IMG/VR virus record: IMGVR_UViG_3300043313_001099
Coordinates: 1-64,000 of that record
Strand: one strand, 5' to 3'
DNA from: a virus
Length of the DNA stretch: 64,000 nucleotides
Shown: positions 15,150 through 24,623 of the stretch, piece by piece
How the letters are laid out: each line of letters opens with the position of its first letter
Numbering within the stretch: the stretch's first letter is position 1
Notes under the pieces: generated by a model
The model's database searches: none
What the model was told of the DNA's origin: nothing
The model's input: only the letters and a program-made list of their open reading frames with translations
Position numbers and translations under genes: made by a program

Positions 15150-16913
15150 TCACTTCCCCGTGGCAGCGCGCCATGCCGCCGGGGAGGCGGTGTCGGCAGG
15201 CTGCGACGTGATGGTCTGGGTGGCGACGTTGCTGACCGTGGGCCAGTACACCGCCCGATGGATGGCTTGCCGGATCTGCCAGTCACCCTTGGGCCCGGTC
15301 TCGTCAAACCACGAGAACAGGGCGTATCCGTGCGCCACCGCGTAGGCGTACGAGGTGGTAATCCAGTTGGGTCGGCGCGTGGAGTCAGCGAAGTCCGGCG
15401 CACAGCCGACCTCAGTCCATCCCTTCTGGACACCCTTCGCGTCCGCCCAGGCGGTGAACGCATCCATGAGGACCGGGGCGTTCTTCCACGTCGTGCTGTC
15501 ATGGCGGGCGGACGGCAGGTTGTATTGATCGACGGCGTATCCCTCGACGCCCGGCACCCAGTAGTCCTCGGGGTCGCGGCCGGACACCGGATCCCAGGTG
15601 TAGCCCATGAGGATCGGCCAGACTTTGACCTTGGGGTTGCCGATGGTGGCCACGAGGCTGACCAGGTGTGCGACGCCGGCCCGCCAGGTGGAGGCGAGCA
15701 TGGAGCCGGACTCAACGTTGTCCTCCGGCTCGTGGTACGGGCAGATCTTCAGCCACTGCCCGGTGTAGCCGCCGAGGAGCGTCGTCAACTTCGCGTCGTA
15801 GCTGCCAGCAGCCAATGCCGTCATGTCGAACTTGATCGACAGCACGCAACCTCGGCTCGCCCAGTCACTCGTCTCGCCCGGCACAGGCCAGGTGGTGCCG
15901 AGGGCAGCCACAGAGGACTGACTCGGGTTGAGGTAGACACGGAGGAAGTCGACCGCCCCGCAGGCGGAGACCCATGCGTCGTAGGACTGCTGGAGGGTGT
16001 GGCCCGATGCCGGGTACGGAGCGACGGCCGCGCCCACCTTCAGCACGGGAGTGTCCGGCCGGGAACCGATGGGGTACGTGATGAAGTCGAACCAGACCGT
16101 AGAGGCCGTGATGCCGGACCCTACGGAGATCAGGCCGCCCGACGTGATCGTGACCGCGCCGGAGCCGCCGGACCAGCGGATGCCGCCGGTCAGCGAACCG
16201 GATGGGCAGTGCGCGGCAGCGATGGTGCCGAGGGTGGTGCCGGACGTAGCGGTTCCCACGAGCGTTCCCCGGATCCGGACCGTGGCCCCGTCCGCCTCCA
16301 GGCGGGTCGAGCAGTGCACGGTGCCGTGAGCCATGCCGGTACCGGGGGTCACGTCGATCCAGGGACCGGGTACCGGCTGCGCCGTACCGCCTCCGGAGCT
16401 GGATGGGGCCGGTACCGACAGCCATTTCTGGAGGAGCTCATTCCAGGTCGGCACGTCGCCGTCCGCCCGGGTAGCCGGATCTCCCAGCGCCGAGTCGGTG
16501 AGGTCGCCGCTGCCGATGTTGTGCGGGTTGACGGCCGTGGTGTGTCCGGTCAGGGCGGTAGCGCCGACAGCAACGCCGGCCACCGCTGAGGCCACCGCGT
16601 CCGCCAGGGCCACCGAGAGGACCAGTACGCGCGGGCCACCGGCCGCCGACGCCCACATGGCGAGCACCCCGGGAGGTCCGTACACGGAGAGGATCGCGCC
16701 GGCCGTGATGCCGCCGGAGCCGGTGCTTGTCGTGGTGCCGGTGACGGCGGTCAGGCCGTCCGGATCCGAGCTGAGGTCGGTGTACTGGGTACCGCCGACC
16801 TGTGCGTTCCAGAACGTGACAGCCACCCCGGGCTGAAGCACCATCGTGGAGCCGCTGCCTGCCGTCACCGCGTAGTCGGCCGCCCCGCCGCCGAACAGAT
16901 ACCGCACAGCCAT
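15150..16913 (-). CDS. tail/receptor-binding protein with C-terminal glycosidase-like domain
   Basis: A 587-residue protein. The N-terminal part (about 1-150) is beta-rich like tail-fibre adaptors and contains an AVNPHNIGSGDL linker typical of actinophage tail proteins. A middle beta domain follows (about 180-290). The C-terminal 260 residues resemble a GH TIM barrel (KICPYHEPED, YAVDQYN, GWTEVG), like the 281-residue protein at 10776. ATG 16913 is chosen because the frame upstream lies inside the next tail gene. Likely binds and trims a host cell-surface polysaccharide. Confidence 0.72.
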   Translation of the reverse strand: MAVRYLFGGGAADYAVTAGSGSTMVLQPGVAVTFWNAQVGGTQYTDLSSDPDGLTAVTGTTTSTGSGGITAGAILSVYGPPGVLAMWASAAGGPRVLVLSVALADAVASAVAGVAVGATALTGHTTAVNPHNIGSGDLTDSALGDPATRADGDVPTWNELLQKWLSVPAPSSSGGGTAQPVPGPWIDVTPGTGMAHGTVHCSTRLEADGATVRIRGTLVGTATSGTTLGTIAAAHCPSGSLTGGIRWSGGSGAVTITSGGLISVGSGITASTVWFDFITYPIGSRPDTPVLKVGAAVAPYPASGHTLQQSYDAWVSACGAVDFLRVYLNPSQSSVAALGTTWPVPGETSDWASRGCVLSIKFDMTALAAGSYDAKLTTLLGGYTGQWLKICPYHEPEDNVESGSMLASTWRAGVAHLVSLVATIGNPKVKVWPILMGYTWDPVSGRDPEDYWVPGVEGYAVDQYNLPSARHDSTTWKNAPVLMDAFTAWADAKGVQKGWTEVGCAPDFADSTRRPNWITTSYAYAVAHGYALFSWFDETGPKGDWQIRQAIHRAVYWPTVSNVATQTITSQPADTASPAAWRAATGK

Positions 16914-16927
16914 GTCCAGCCCCCCCG

Positions 16928-17848
16928 TCAGCCGACCGGCCAGGACACCGAGTGCAGAGCAACCCCGGTGCCGGTCGGAATGTCGATCCAGAAGTCGTTG
17001 AGGACCACGGAGCCGTCCACGTCGATGTAGCCGTGGCCGAGGTTGCCGTGCGTGAGGTACATGAGGATCTGCACCTGCTCCGTAGGCAGGTACGGGGTGG
17101 GGATGTTGGCGAGGGTGGAGATCCCTGTCGCCGTCACCAGCCCTCCGGTGCGGTTCACCGAGAGCTGGAGGCTGGCGACGCCGTTGACGGCGCGAATCTT
17201 GGACTGGATCACGGACCAGCCGCCCGCTGCTGACACGGGGAGCCAGCCGGAGTCGGATCGGATGATGAGCCACGTCGACCCGTTGGACACCAGGAGCCGC
17301 TGGGTGTCCGTCTCGTAGATGATCAGACCGGCGGCGTGCGCCGGCCGGGAATCCCTCTTGCACACCACGGCGGGCGGGGCCACGTACTGCGCGAACCAGG
17401 TCACGTCGGAGGCGGCGATGGTGGCCGCGCCGGGGGCCACGTTGACCTGTGCGAGCGGCAGCTCCCACACTCCGGTGTCTCCGAGGTCCTGCACCGGGGC
17501 GGGGAGGGAGGAGCCGCCGGTTACGACGGCGACGCGCACGTTCCAGGTGGAGCGGGTCAGCCGCAGCACCACGAGGTCCTTGCGGACGGATCCGCCGCCG
17601 TTGGCCGCGACCGTGAACGAGGTGTCGGAGGTGCCCGAGTACCAGGTGAAGCCGCGTACCCGACCCCAGTTGCCGAGGCGGGACTTCACCGCCCGGGCAC
17701 TGTTGTCGGCGTAGATGACCGGGGTGTCGCCGGGCGTCCCGTAGATGGCGCTCGGCGTGTTGAACATGGCGTGAAGCTCGTACTCCCGGTCAGACATGCT
17801 GCCGGAGCTATGAGTGGGGGACGGCCAGGAGTCCTCGGCCACGGTCAT
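16928..17848 (-). CDS. minor tail / baseplate fibre protein
   Basis: A 306-residue protein with the ELHAMFNTPSAIYGTPGD-type N-terminus seen in actinophage baseplate proteins, followed by a fibre-like beta region (WSVIQSKIRAVNGVASLQLS, TPYLPTEQV). It overlaps the Gp37-like gene by ATGA. Probably part of the tail tip. No enzymatic motif. Confidence 0.72.
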   Translation of the reverse strand: MTVAEDSWPSPTHSSGSMSDREYELHAMFNTPSAIYGTPGDTPVIYADNSARAVKSRLGNWGRVRGFTWYSGTSDTSFTVAANGGGSVRKDLVVLRLTRSTWNVRVAVVTGGSSLPAPVQDLGDTGVWELPLAQVNVAPGAATIAASDVTWFAQYVAPPAVVCKRDSRPAHAAGLIIYETDTQRLLVSNGSTWLIIRSDSGWLPVSAAGGWSVIQSKIRAVNGVASLQLSVNRTGGLVTATGISTLANIPTPYLPTEQVQILMYLTHGNLGHGYIDVDGSVVLNDFWIDIPTGTGVALHSVSWPVG

Positions 17849-19002
17849 CTCCTCTCGAACAGGCTGGTGCGCCGGATGAGGCGGCGGAGTTCCCGCACGT
17901 AGGCGGGGTCGCTGCTGGAGCCGGTGCCGATCTGGACAGACACGAGTTCGCCGTCCTCCGGGGTGGCAGTGAGGGTCACGGAGGTCACCACGTCGACCAC
18001 GGCGAGGCCGGGCCAGAGGTCCACGGACACGAGGTCGCCCAGCGTGAAGTCGATTCCGTACCGCTGGTCGGGGGTGTCGATGGCGACCACGGACAGCCCG
18101 GCCTGCTCGGCGGCCTCCGCCAGGGCCTGGTCGCCGGCCTGGTCCATCTCGGCATTGGTGCCGGACGAGTTGACGAACGGGGCTTCCATGCGCGGCCAGC
18201 CGGCGGCCAGTGCGGCGGAGCTGGGCCGTTCCCGGATGGTCCGGGACGCTCCGTCTCCGTCTCCGCCGACGATGGCCACCGTGGCGGAAGGTGCCTGCGG
18301 CCGGTACTGAATCGCCAGCAGGTTGTTCCGCTGCCGGGAGAACCGGATCCGGCGTGACCTGTCTGCCGGCGCAGACACCTCGAAAAGGATCTGCTTCCCA
18401 ACCTGTCGGGTCCGGTAGTTCAGTCCCCCGGCGGCCAGTGCGACTGCGCGCAGGTCGTCGCCCATCTGGCCGAATCGGGAGGAGAAGTCGATGGCGGAGC
18501 CGACTCCGGCGGAGGTCCCCAGGGCCAGCTTGGGAATGCGCCGGGCGGTGAGCGCACCCGGGCCGGCGTTCTCATTGACCAGGGCGCGGAGGATGGTCTC
18601 CCCGTTGGTCGCGGTCCAGGACCGCTTGGCCGTGACCTGTGCCGTAGCCGCCAGGGCGGCGTTCGGGTACGTGTTCCGGGCGCAGATCAGGGCCAGGTCG
18701 TCGGTCCACCGCACGGTGGACTCCCCCGGGCCGGCGGCGGAGGAGTCATCGGCGGACCAGTCGTACTCGTCCGGGTACTCGATCGGTCCCGCGCACCACA
18801 CCTCGCCGCTCCGGAGAAGCAGGATGCGGTTTCCCGGTCCGGCGATCCGCTCGTGGAGCGCGCCGGAGGCTGGGCTGGTCAGGGAGTATGCGCCGGGGGC
18901 GTTGCGGTCCTGCCTGCCCTCGATGGCGGTCCAGGGGATCGGATCTCCCAGGACGTTGAGGTCCTTGTCCGTGACCAGGGCGGTGAGTGCCACGGCGCTC
19001 AC
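17845..19002 (-). CDS. siphovirus Gp37-like tail hub protein
   Basis: A 385-residue protein matching the ReqiPepy6 Gp37-like tail family: a ligand-like opening (ALVTDKDLNVLGDPIPW), WCAGPIEYPDEYD, and a C-terminal DFTLGDLVSVDLWPG segment typical of hub/Tal proteins. It forms part of the baseplate between the distal tail protein and the fibres. ATGA coupling to the following gene. Confidence 0.8.
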   Translation of the reverse strand: MSAVALTALVTDKDLNVLGDPIPWTAIEGRQDRNAPGAYSLTSPASGALHERIAGPGNRILLLRSGEVWCAGPIEYPDEYDWSADDSSAAGPGESTVRWTDDLALICARNTYPNAALAATAQVTAKRSWTATNGETILRALVNENAGPGALTARRIPKLALGTSAGVGSAIDFSSRFGQMGDDLRAVALAAGGLNYRTRQVGKQILFEVSAPADRSRRIRFSRQRNNLLAIQYRPQAPSATVAIVGGDGDGASRTIRERPSSAALAAGWPRMEAPFVNSSGTNAEMDQAGDQALAEAAEQAGLSVVAIDTPDQRYGIDFTLGDLVSVDLWPGLAVVDVVTSVTLTATPEDGELVSVQIGTGSSSDPAYVRELRRLIRRTSLFERR

Positions 19003-19014
19003 CCCCCTCAGTGG

Positions 19015-19980
19015 TCAGGCGGTGCCGTAGCAGATCGGCAGCTCGTAAGCGATGGAGGTGCCGGCCCCCGAGCCGGAGACCGTGAATGTCACGGAGCTCT
19101 CCCCAGGGGGGAGTCCCCACGGTTGGGCGGCCGGCCAGTTGAGTGCCTCGGTCCAGACCTCGCCGGCCGGGCCGCGCACCTGCAACGGCTTTGTGCTGAC
19201 GGTGACGATCTCGCCGGCCAGGAGGGGGCCGTGGTCAACGCCGTCCGCGTCCGGGTCGAGGGTCCAGGACTCACCGGTGGAGTTGAGGGTGGCGGTCACT
19301 CCGGACGCCGGGCCGGTAATCGTCCAGGTCCCCCACGCGGTGTCCTCGCCCGGGTTGACGATCGTGGTGTCCCCGAGCGTCTGCGACGAGGTGATCGTGG
19401 GGTACGGAGCCAGGAACGGCACCGGGGCGGCGGTGTAGCGCCGCTCGATGACGAGGGTCTCCAGCGCCTTCCACCACGGGTCGAGACAGACGAGCTGGAC
19501 GATCGCGTCGTCCTCCCAGGTGCCGCCGCCGGGAGTGCCATCGAACCCGCTGCTGTAGTGGGCGTCGATCCAGCGGGCGGACCCGTCCGGCCGGACCACG
19601 GTGAGCCGGCCAGGTCCCCGGAGTCGGGTCTGGGTGAACGCCCACTGCAACTGCCGCCAGCGGGCCAAGAACTCCATGTGACTGGAGCCGATGACCCGTA
19701 TCGGCCAGGTCATGTACCGGGGCTGCGGCTGCTGGTGCCGCATCGACGCCCCGCCCGTGGGCAGGGCGTCGAGAGTGGTGGACAGCGGTACCGCTCCCCA
19801 GGCCACGGCGGCGTCGATTGCCCACCATCCCCGGCTGCTATCGGTGAGCGGCCAGGTGGTCCCGTCCGGCGCAGTCCACGTCACCGTGGGCGCGCCGAAC
19901 AGAGCCTCCGCCGTTGGGGGTGTTGGAGGGATCGGCTCCAGTACCTCAACGACTTCGCCGTCCCCTGTGAAGATGGGCAC
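19015..19980 (-). CDS. distal tail (Dit-like) protein
   Basis: A 321-residue protein with the WPLTDSSRGWWAI opening, MTWPIRVIG segment and VCLDPWWKA motif typical of siphovirus Dit-type phage tail proteins. It starts at GTG 19980 with GGAGGTAGG upstream and lies directly after the tape measure gene, the canonical position. Confidence 0.82.
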   Translation of the reverse strand: MPIFTGDGEVVEVLEPIPPTPPTAEALFGAPTVTWTAPDGTTWPLTDSSRGWWAIDAAVAWGAVPLSTTLDALPTGGASMRHQQPQPRYMTWPIRVIGSSHMEFLARWRQLQWAFTQTRLRGPGRLTVVRPDGSARWIDAHYSSGFDGTPGGGTWEDDAIVQLVCLDPWWKALETLVIERRYTAAPVPFLAPYPTITSSQTLGDTTIVNPGEDTAWGTWTITGPASGVTATLNSTGESWTLDPDADGVDHGPLLAGEIVTVSTKPLQVRGPAGEVWTEALNWPAAQPWGLPPGESSVTFTVSGSGAGTSIAYELPICYGTA

Positions 19981-20054
19981 CCGGACCTACCTCCGTCCCC
20001 TGTTCACTCGCCAGCGACCACCACAGCGGCCGGGCCGGGCGGTTCCGCCGGGGG

Positions 20055-22991
20055 TCAGCCCTGACGGCCCACCCGAGAGCGCGCCTCGTTGGCCTGCTGA
20101 ATCGCGGCCAGTTCCGCCGGAGTGATCCGGGCGTACTTGGCCTGGACCGTGGTCTCGTAGTGGTGGTGCGTCGTGCCCCCTCCGCTACCGCCAGCGCCGC
20201 CCCGTGGGACGACGCGGGCCCCGTACCAGTCGGCCGCCGTGCTGAGGATCGACATGGCGCGCCCGTACGGTCCCCGCTTGGGGATGAACGCCTCCCCGCC
20301 GGTTGCCGGCTCCGCATAGGCGTACCGGGCCGGGTACTCCGGGGAGTACACGGCGGCGTTGCGGAGCGCGCCCTCGGCGGCATGGGTGTACGCGCCGCCC
20401 CACCGCTCGAACTTCGTCCCGGGGTGGACCGTCTTGCGGCTTTGCCCGGTCGCGGTGTTGGTGATGATCGTGGTCGTCACGACTCGCCCGTTGAGCGCGT
20501 TGAACGACCGGGTGATCTTGTCGACCCGTTCCACCGCAGCATCCAGGCCCGGTACGTCGATCCGGGTAGTGACGGACGGCGGCATCTTGGCGTAGTCCCC
20601 GATCAGGGTGTTGATCTGGGCGTCGTTGAGGCCGAGGTTGTGCAGCACGGTCCGCAGCGTGTTGATCTGGTTGTTGTACGCCGCATTGGCCGCGTCGATG
20701 GAGTGGGTCTGTTCGTACACCGCCTGTGCGGCCTTGGCCGCTGCCTCGGCCGCCTCCCCCACAGCGACCCGGTTGGCGAGGGCGGCGGAGGAGTTCCCCG
20801 TGATGGCGTTGTGGTTCTCCTTGAAGCTGTCCTTGACGTTCTGGATCGCGTCGTTGGCGGCCAGCATCGCCTTGTCGGTGGACAGCATCGCCCCGTTGAG
20901 CTCATTCCACACATCAGTCAGGGTCTGACCCTTGCTGATTGCCTCGTCCAGGCTGCCCGCCATGAGGCGCGCCTTGCCGGCCGCGTCCGCGAACCCCTTG
21001 GCAATGCCGGTGTTTGCGGAGGCCACCTCGCCGGCCGCCTTGTTGTACTCGCCGTACAGGCTGTTGATCTGTTCCATCGTGTAGCCCTGCTTGAGCAGGG
21101 CATCCCTGATCTCCCCGAACAGCAAGGCGGCCTGCGCCGCATTACCGTTCCGGGCCATGTCACCCAGGCTCTTGTCCAGGTCCTTCTGGTCATTGTTGAC
21201 CTGGGTGTACTCCTTCTTGAGGTCCCGCGCGGCGTCCGCGTTGCGAGTCGCCTTGGCGAAGAAGTAATCCATGTTGATCTTTGCGAAATGCTCACTGAAC
21301 GTAGTTGCGTTGGTGCCGAGGACCTTCAGCGCCTCGCCGGTCAGCCGGCCGGTGTTGGCGAACTGGACGAGCGTGGTTGTCAGGCCGTTCAGGTTCCGAG
21401 CTACCGGCTTGGAGTCCTTGTTCAGCCAGTCCATGAACGCCCTGATGCCCTCGACGGCCAGGATGGAGCCGGCCACGGTGACGCCCGCGATGCCGGCCCA
21501 CTTGCCGACGCTGGCGAGCGCCCCGGCTGCCTTTTCGCCCGTGGGCCCCATCTCGGTCAGGGTCTCCAGGAAGTCCTTGCCGGCGTTCCGCGCCTTGACG
21601 AATCCGGCGGTCGCCAAAAGTCCAGCACCACCGATGCCGGTCATGTAGGTGGCTGTGGTCTGGAGCCAGGGCGGCAGCCCGGCGAAGATGTCAACGCCCT
21701 TGTCCGCAGTCTGTACGAGGGCGCGGAGGCCGGTGTTGGCACCGCCGGTACCGATGACCAGGGTTTCCAGGCCGCCCTTGAGCTTCTCTACGTCGCCGGC
21801 CAGGTTGTCCATCTTCTTCGCGGCGGTCTCGTTGGCCGCGCCGCTGTCGTTCACGGAGTCGATGTACTCCTGTAGCCCTTTCGCACCCAGGCTGTAGAGG
21901 ACCGTGGCTGCCCGGGTGGCGTCGGAGCCGAAGATCTGCGACATGGCCGCGTCTCGCTCCGCCTGAGACAGTCCGCCCAGCTTGGCCTGGAGCTGGTCCG
22001 CAAACTTCGTGACACCGATGAAGCGTCCCTGCTGGTCGTACAGGGTGATGCCGAGCTCCTGCATCAGCTTCTTCGTCTTCTCGGACGGCGACTGCAACGC
22101 CTGGAACATGGCCTTCAGGCTGGTGCCGGCGTCGGAGCCGACCAGCGCGCGGTCCGCGAAGGCAGACAGCACGCCCACGGTGTCCTCCAGGGAGAGGCCG
22201 ACCTGGTGCGCAACCAGGCCGCCCTGCGCCATCCCGTCCGCGAGCTGCTTCACGTCGGCGGCGGACTTGTTGGCTCCGGCGGCGAGCACGTCCGCAACGT
22301 GCCCAACCGCGCTACCGCCGAGCTCGAAGATATTCATCGCCCTGGCTGCGTAGGTGGCGGCGTCCCCGAGCTCCAGGGTGCCGGCGGCAGCAAGGGACAG
22401 GGTGCCGGTGAGCGCCCCGCCGAGGATGTCCCGCGTGGAGACGCCAGCCTTGGCGAGCTCCTCCTCCGCCTGCGCGGCCTCGGAGGCGGAGAAAGCGGTG
22501 TCCCGGCCGGCCCGGATTGCTGCATCTCGCAGGTCATCCAAGCTGGCGGCGGCCTGCTGCACGGACTGGCCAGTGGTGTCCAATACCGCGTCGACATGGG
22601 ACATCTGCTGGTTGAAGCCGGAGGTGACGAAGGCGGCTCCGCCGAATGCGGCAAGGAGGCCGGTGCCGAGGCCGGCCACCCCGCCGATCATCCGGTTGAA
22701 CTTGGCCTCATGGGTGGAGGCCAGGCGGTCCAGCTCTGCGCCGAAGCCCTTGGCGGCTTTCTGCCCTTGCTCCAGCGGAGCGCTGACCTTCCGCGCGCCC
22801 TTCGCCACGGTGTCCAGGCCGGTCCCGGCCTTGGTTGCGCTGACTTGTAGTGAACTGCCGGACGCGGAGAGGAGGTCCATCTCGTGCCGGAGAGCCATCG
22901 TCTTGGCCGTGGCCGAGTCGGCGTCCTTGAGGTACGCGGCGAACTCGCTGCGCAGCTTCACGGTCACGGTGCGGGCAACGTTCCCCGACAT
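20055..22991 (-). CDS. tape measure protein
   Basis: A 978-residue protein, the longest in the window. It has an N-terminal coiled coil, a TP901-type core (about 90-400, with GGAAFVTSGFNQQMSHVDAV and FSASEAAQAEEELAKAGVS), hydrophobic patches (about 450-515) and a long helical C-terminus. It sets tail length; at roughly 0.15 nm per residue a tail near 140-150 nm is expected. It follows the frameshifting chaperone gene and precedes the distal tail gene, the canonical order. Confidence 0.92.
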   Translation of the reverse strand: MSGNVARTVTVKLRSEFAAYLKDADSATAKTMALRHEMDLLSASGSSLQVSATKAGTGLDTVAKGARKVSAPLEQGQKAAKGFGAELDRLASTHEAKFNRMIGGVAGLGTGLLAAFGGAAFVTSGFNQQMSHVDAVLDTTGQSVQQAAASLDDLRDAAIRAGRDTAFSASEAAQAEEELAKAGVSTRDILGGALTGTLSLAAAGTLELGDAATYAARAMNIFELGGSAVGHVADVLAAGANKSAADVKQLADGMAQGGLVAHQVGLSLEDTVGVLSAFADRALVGSDAGTSLKAMFQALQSPSEKTKKLMQELGITLYDQQGRFIGVTKFADQLQAKLGGLSQAERDAAMSQIFGSDATRAATVLYSLGAKGLQEYIDSVNDSGAANETAAKKMDNLAGDVEKLKGGLETLVIGTGGANTGLRALVQTADKGVDIFAGLPPWLQTTATYMTGIGGAGLLATAGFVKARNAGKDFLETLTEMGPTGEKAAGALASVGKWAGIAGVTVAGSILAVEGIRAFMDWLNKDSKPVARNLNGLTTTLVQFANTGRLTGEALKVLGTNATTFSEHFAKINMDYFFAKATRNADAARDLKKEYTQVNNDQKDLDKSLGDMARNGNAAQAALLFGEIRDALLKQGYTMEQINSLYGEYNKAAGEVASANTGIAKGFADAAGKARLMAGSLDEAISKGQTLTDVWNELNGAMLSTDKAMLAANDAIQNVKDSFKENHNAITGNSSAALANRVAVGEAAEAAAKAAQAVYEQTHSIDAANAAYNNQINTLRTVLHNLGLNDAQINTLIGDYAKMPPSVTTRIDVPGLDAAVERVDKITRSFNALNGRVVTTTIITNTATGQSRKTVHPGTKFERWGGAYTHAAEGALRNAAVYSPEYPARYAYAEPATGGEAFIPKRGPYGRAMSILSTAADWYGARVVPRGGAGGSGGGTTHHHYETTVQAKYARITPAELAAIQQANEARSRVGRQG

Positions 22992-22994
22992 GAC

Positions 22995-23959
22995 TCACCC
23001 CCCCGGCGTGCTCCGGCGGGGGACGTACCGCACCCGCCACCTGAGGGCGTGCATCCGCTTCGCCCCGGACTTCTCGTGCTGCTCGGCGGCGGCACCGAGC
23101 ACGTCGCAGGCGTGGCACCGCACCTTGGCGGTGACCCGGTACCGGCCTTCGCGCTCCGGGGCTGTGGTCTCCGTCAGGTTCCCGCCGCAGCCCTCGCACC
23201 GGGAGTCCTCGTAGACCTGAAGCGCGAGCATGTAGGCGCGCTGCTGCTCGGTCCATTCCGTCTCGCGCGTGGTGACGGAGCGGATCACGCGCCCCCGGTC
23301 GTCGTACTCGTGCTCGGTGACCGTGGTGGGCTCCCAGCCCTCCAGCCGGGCAACGGATACGCCCAGCGTGCGGGCGGTCCGGATCAGCGCGCGGAGGTCC
23401 CCAGAACTCTCGACGCGGCTGACGAGAAAGGGACGGAGACGGCCGCCTTGTTCAGTCGCCAGGCGGCTTTCACGAGGTCATCGAACTGGGCGTCCGCGAT
23501 GCCGGTCTCCGGATCGAGCATGGCTGCCCAGTCCTCGTCATCGATCTCCGGGGAGACGATTGACTTCCGGACGACGGCGAGGTTGAACGCATCGAGGTCG
23601 ACGCCGGCTTTCACGTCCTCCTCGTTCTCGTCGTTCGGCGGGAACTGCGCCACCAGGGCGTTCCAGCCGTGGTCTCCCGGCGGGAGGGCGCGGAGCCGGA
23701 ACACCTCGACGCTGCTCTCCATCTCGGCGCGGAGGGCCTCGATCCGTTCCGCGATGGCGCGCTTGTCCGCGCCGGAGGAGAGCCGGTCGTCGGGTTGGGT
23801 GCCGGCCCTGACCAGCTCGATGTCGAGCTCCTGGATCTCGGCGTAGAGGTCACCGCGCAGGTAGACGGGGACGCTGAACTCGGCGCGGCGGTTGTTCTTG
23901 AGGCGGTCCTTGAGGCGGCCCGGCTTGGCGGCCTTGGCGCGCGGGGTACGGGTGGTCAT
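22995..23959 (-). CDS. tail assembly chaperone, frameshifted long form (gpGT-like)
   Basis: Translation begins at 23959 and shifts -1 at the slippery site CCCTTTC (plus 23426-23432) into a second frame that is open to the stop at 22995, giving about 321 residues. The second-frame part continues as LVSRVESSGDLRALIRTART and contains a four-cysteine zinc motif (CEGCGGN...CHACD). Gene order (major tail protein, G/GT, tape measure) is the classic context. The second frame has no good start of its own near the junction; an internal GTG at 23288 would make only its last 97 residues. Confidence 0.82.
23384..23959 (-). CDS. tail assembly chaperone, short form (gpG-like)
   Basis: A 191-residue mostly helical protein with a basic N-terminus (RLKDRLKNNRRAEF), produced when no frameshift occurs. 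The start ATG at 23959 is preferred; upstream in-frame sequence runs through the terminator hairpin. It binds the tape measure during tail assembly in related phages. Confidence 0.8.
   Translation of the reverse strand: MTTRTPRAKAAKPGRLKDRLKNNRRAEFSVPVYLRGDLYAEIQELDIELVRAGTQPDDRLSSGADKRAIAERIEALRAEMESSVEVFRLRALPPGDHGWNALVAQFPPNDENEEDVKAGVDLDAFNLAVVRKSIVSPEIDDEDWAAMLDPETGIADAQFDDLVKAAWRLNKAAVSVPFSSAASRVLGTSAR
23426..23432 (-). other. -1 ribosomal frameshift slippery heptamer
   Basis: The - strand reads C CCT TTC in the G frame, a perfect X XXY YYZ heptamer; tRNAs can re-pair to CCC TTT. It lies 14 codons before the G stop, within the overlap of two open frames. Confidence 0.82.
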
Positions 23960-23995
23960 AGCTGGCCCTTCGCTGGCTGGCCCGGGACATGGTGA

Positions 23996-24030
23996 GGGGC
24001 GGCGCGCCGGGCCAGGTGGCGCGCCGCCCC
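23996..24030 (-). terminator. hairpin after the major tail protein gene
   Basis: A perfect 13-bp stem GGGGCGGCGCGCC (23996-24008) / its complement (24018-24030) with a 9-nt loop. It would reduce transcription of chaperone genes relative to major tail protein. Confidence 0.75.
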
Positions 24031-24057
24031 GGTAAGGGGTGGTCGGGCAGGCGGTCG

Positions 24058-24570
24058 TTACGCGGCGACTGTGGCATCCTGGGCCACGGCGGAGCGGACG
24101 AAGATCTCCTGCTCGATCTTGAGGGTGGCGTTGTCCTCCTTGGGCAGCTTCACCTGGTAGCCGCACTCGGCCGGCCACACGTCCACCTTGTCGGCGGCGG
24201 CCATGGCGACCTCGTACGCCTTGCCCCAGCGGGCCACGACGTAGCCCTGGGTCAGGTGCCGCAGGGTCGTGAATGCCTTGTTGTCGGTCGCCCCAACAGC
24301 GGCCTGCTGCCGGTACACGTACCGGAGACTCAGCGAGTTCGTGTAGCGGCCAGCCCTTTTGAAGGTCTGCCGGGAGCCGAGGCGCTCATCCGTGGTGGCC
24401 TGCTGGTCCGTGGTCGGGTTGAAGCCGTCGTTGGTCAGGTAGTCGGTCAGGTCGACTACGCCAACGGCGGTCACCTCTGCGGTGGTCGGGTTGGTGGGGT
24501 CGGCCAGGGCCGGCACCCACAGAACCTTGACGTTGCCGTCGCCGTAGTCGGCTGCGGGCGCAGTGGTCAT
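24058..24570 (-). CDS. major tail protein
   Basis: A 170-residue beta-rich protein (VKVLWVPALAD, EVTAVGVVDLTDYLT, FKRAGRYTNSLSLRYVY) typical of siphovirus tail-tube subunits. It is flanked by a terminator hairpin on its 3' side and by head-tail joining genes on its 5' side. AGGAGAG precedes the ATG. Confidence 0.85.
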   Translation of the reverse strand: MTTAPAADYGDGNVKVLWVPALADPTNPTTAEVTAVGVVDLTDYLTNDGFNPTTDQQATTDERLGSRQTFKRAGRYTNSLSLRYVYRQQAAVGATDNKAFTTLRHLTQGYVVARWGKAYEVAMAAADKVDVWPAECGYQVKLPKEDNATLKIEQEIFVRSAVAQDATVAA

Positions 24571-24623
24571 GGTGGGGTCACTCTCCTGTCGGGGGATTGC
24601 CGGCGGGGCCGGTCAGGCGGGGG

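Noticed and set aside
15258-16589. A 443-codon + strand frame opposite the tail protein gene
   Set aside because: Composition is Gly/Arg/Asp-biased antisense of a well-supported - strand gene, with no ribosome site or motif.
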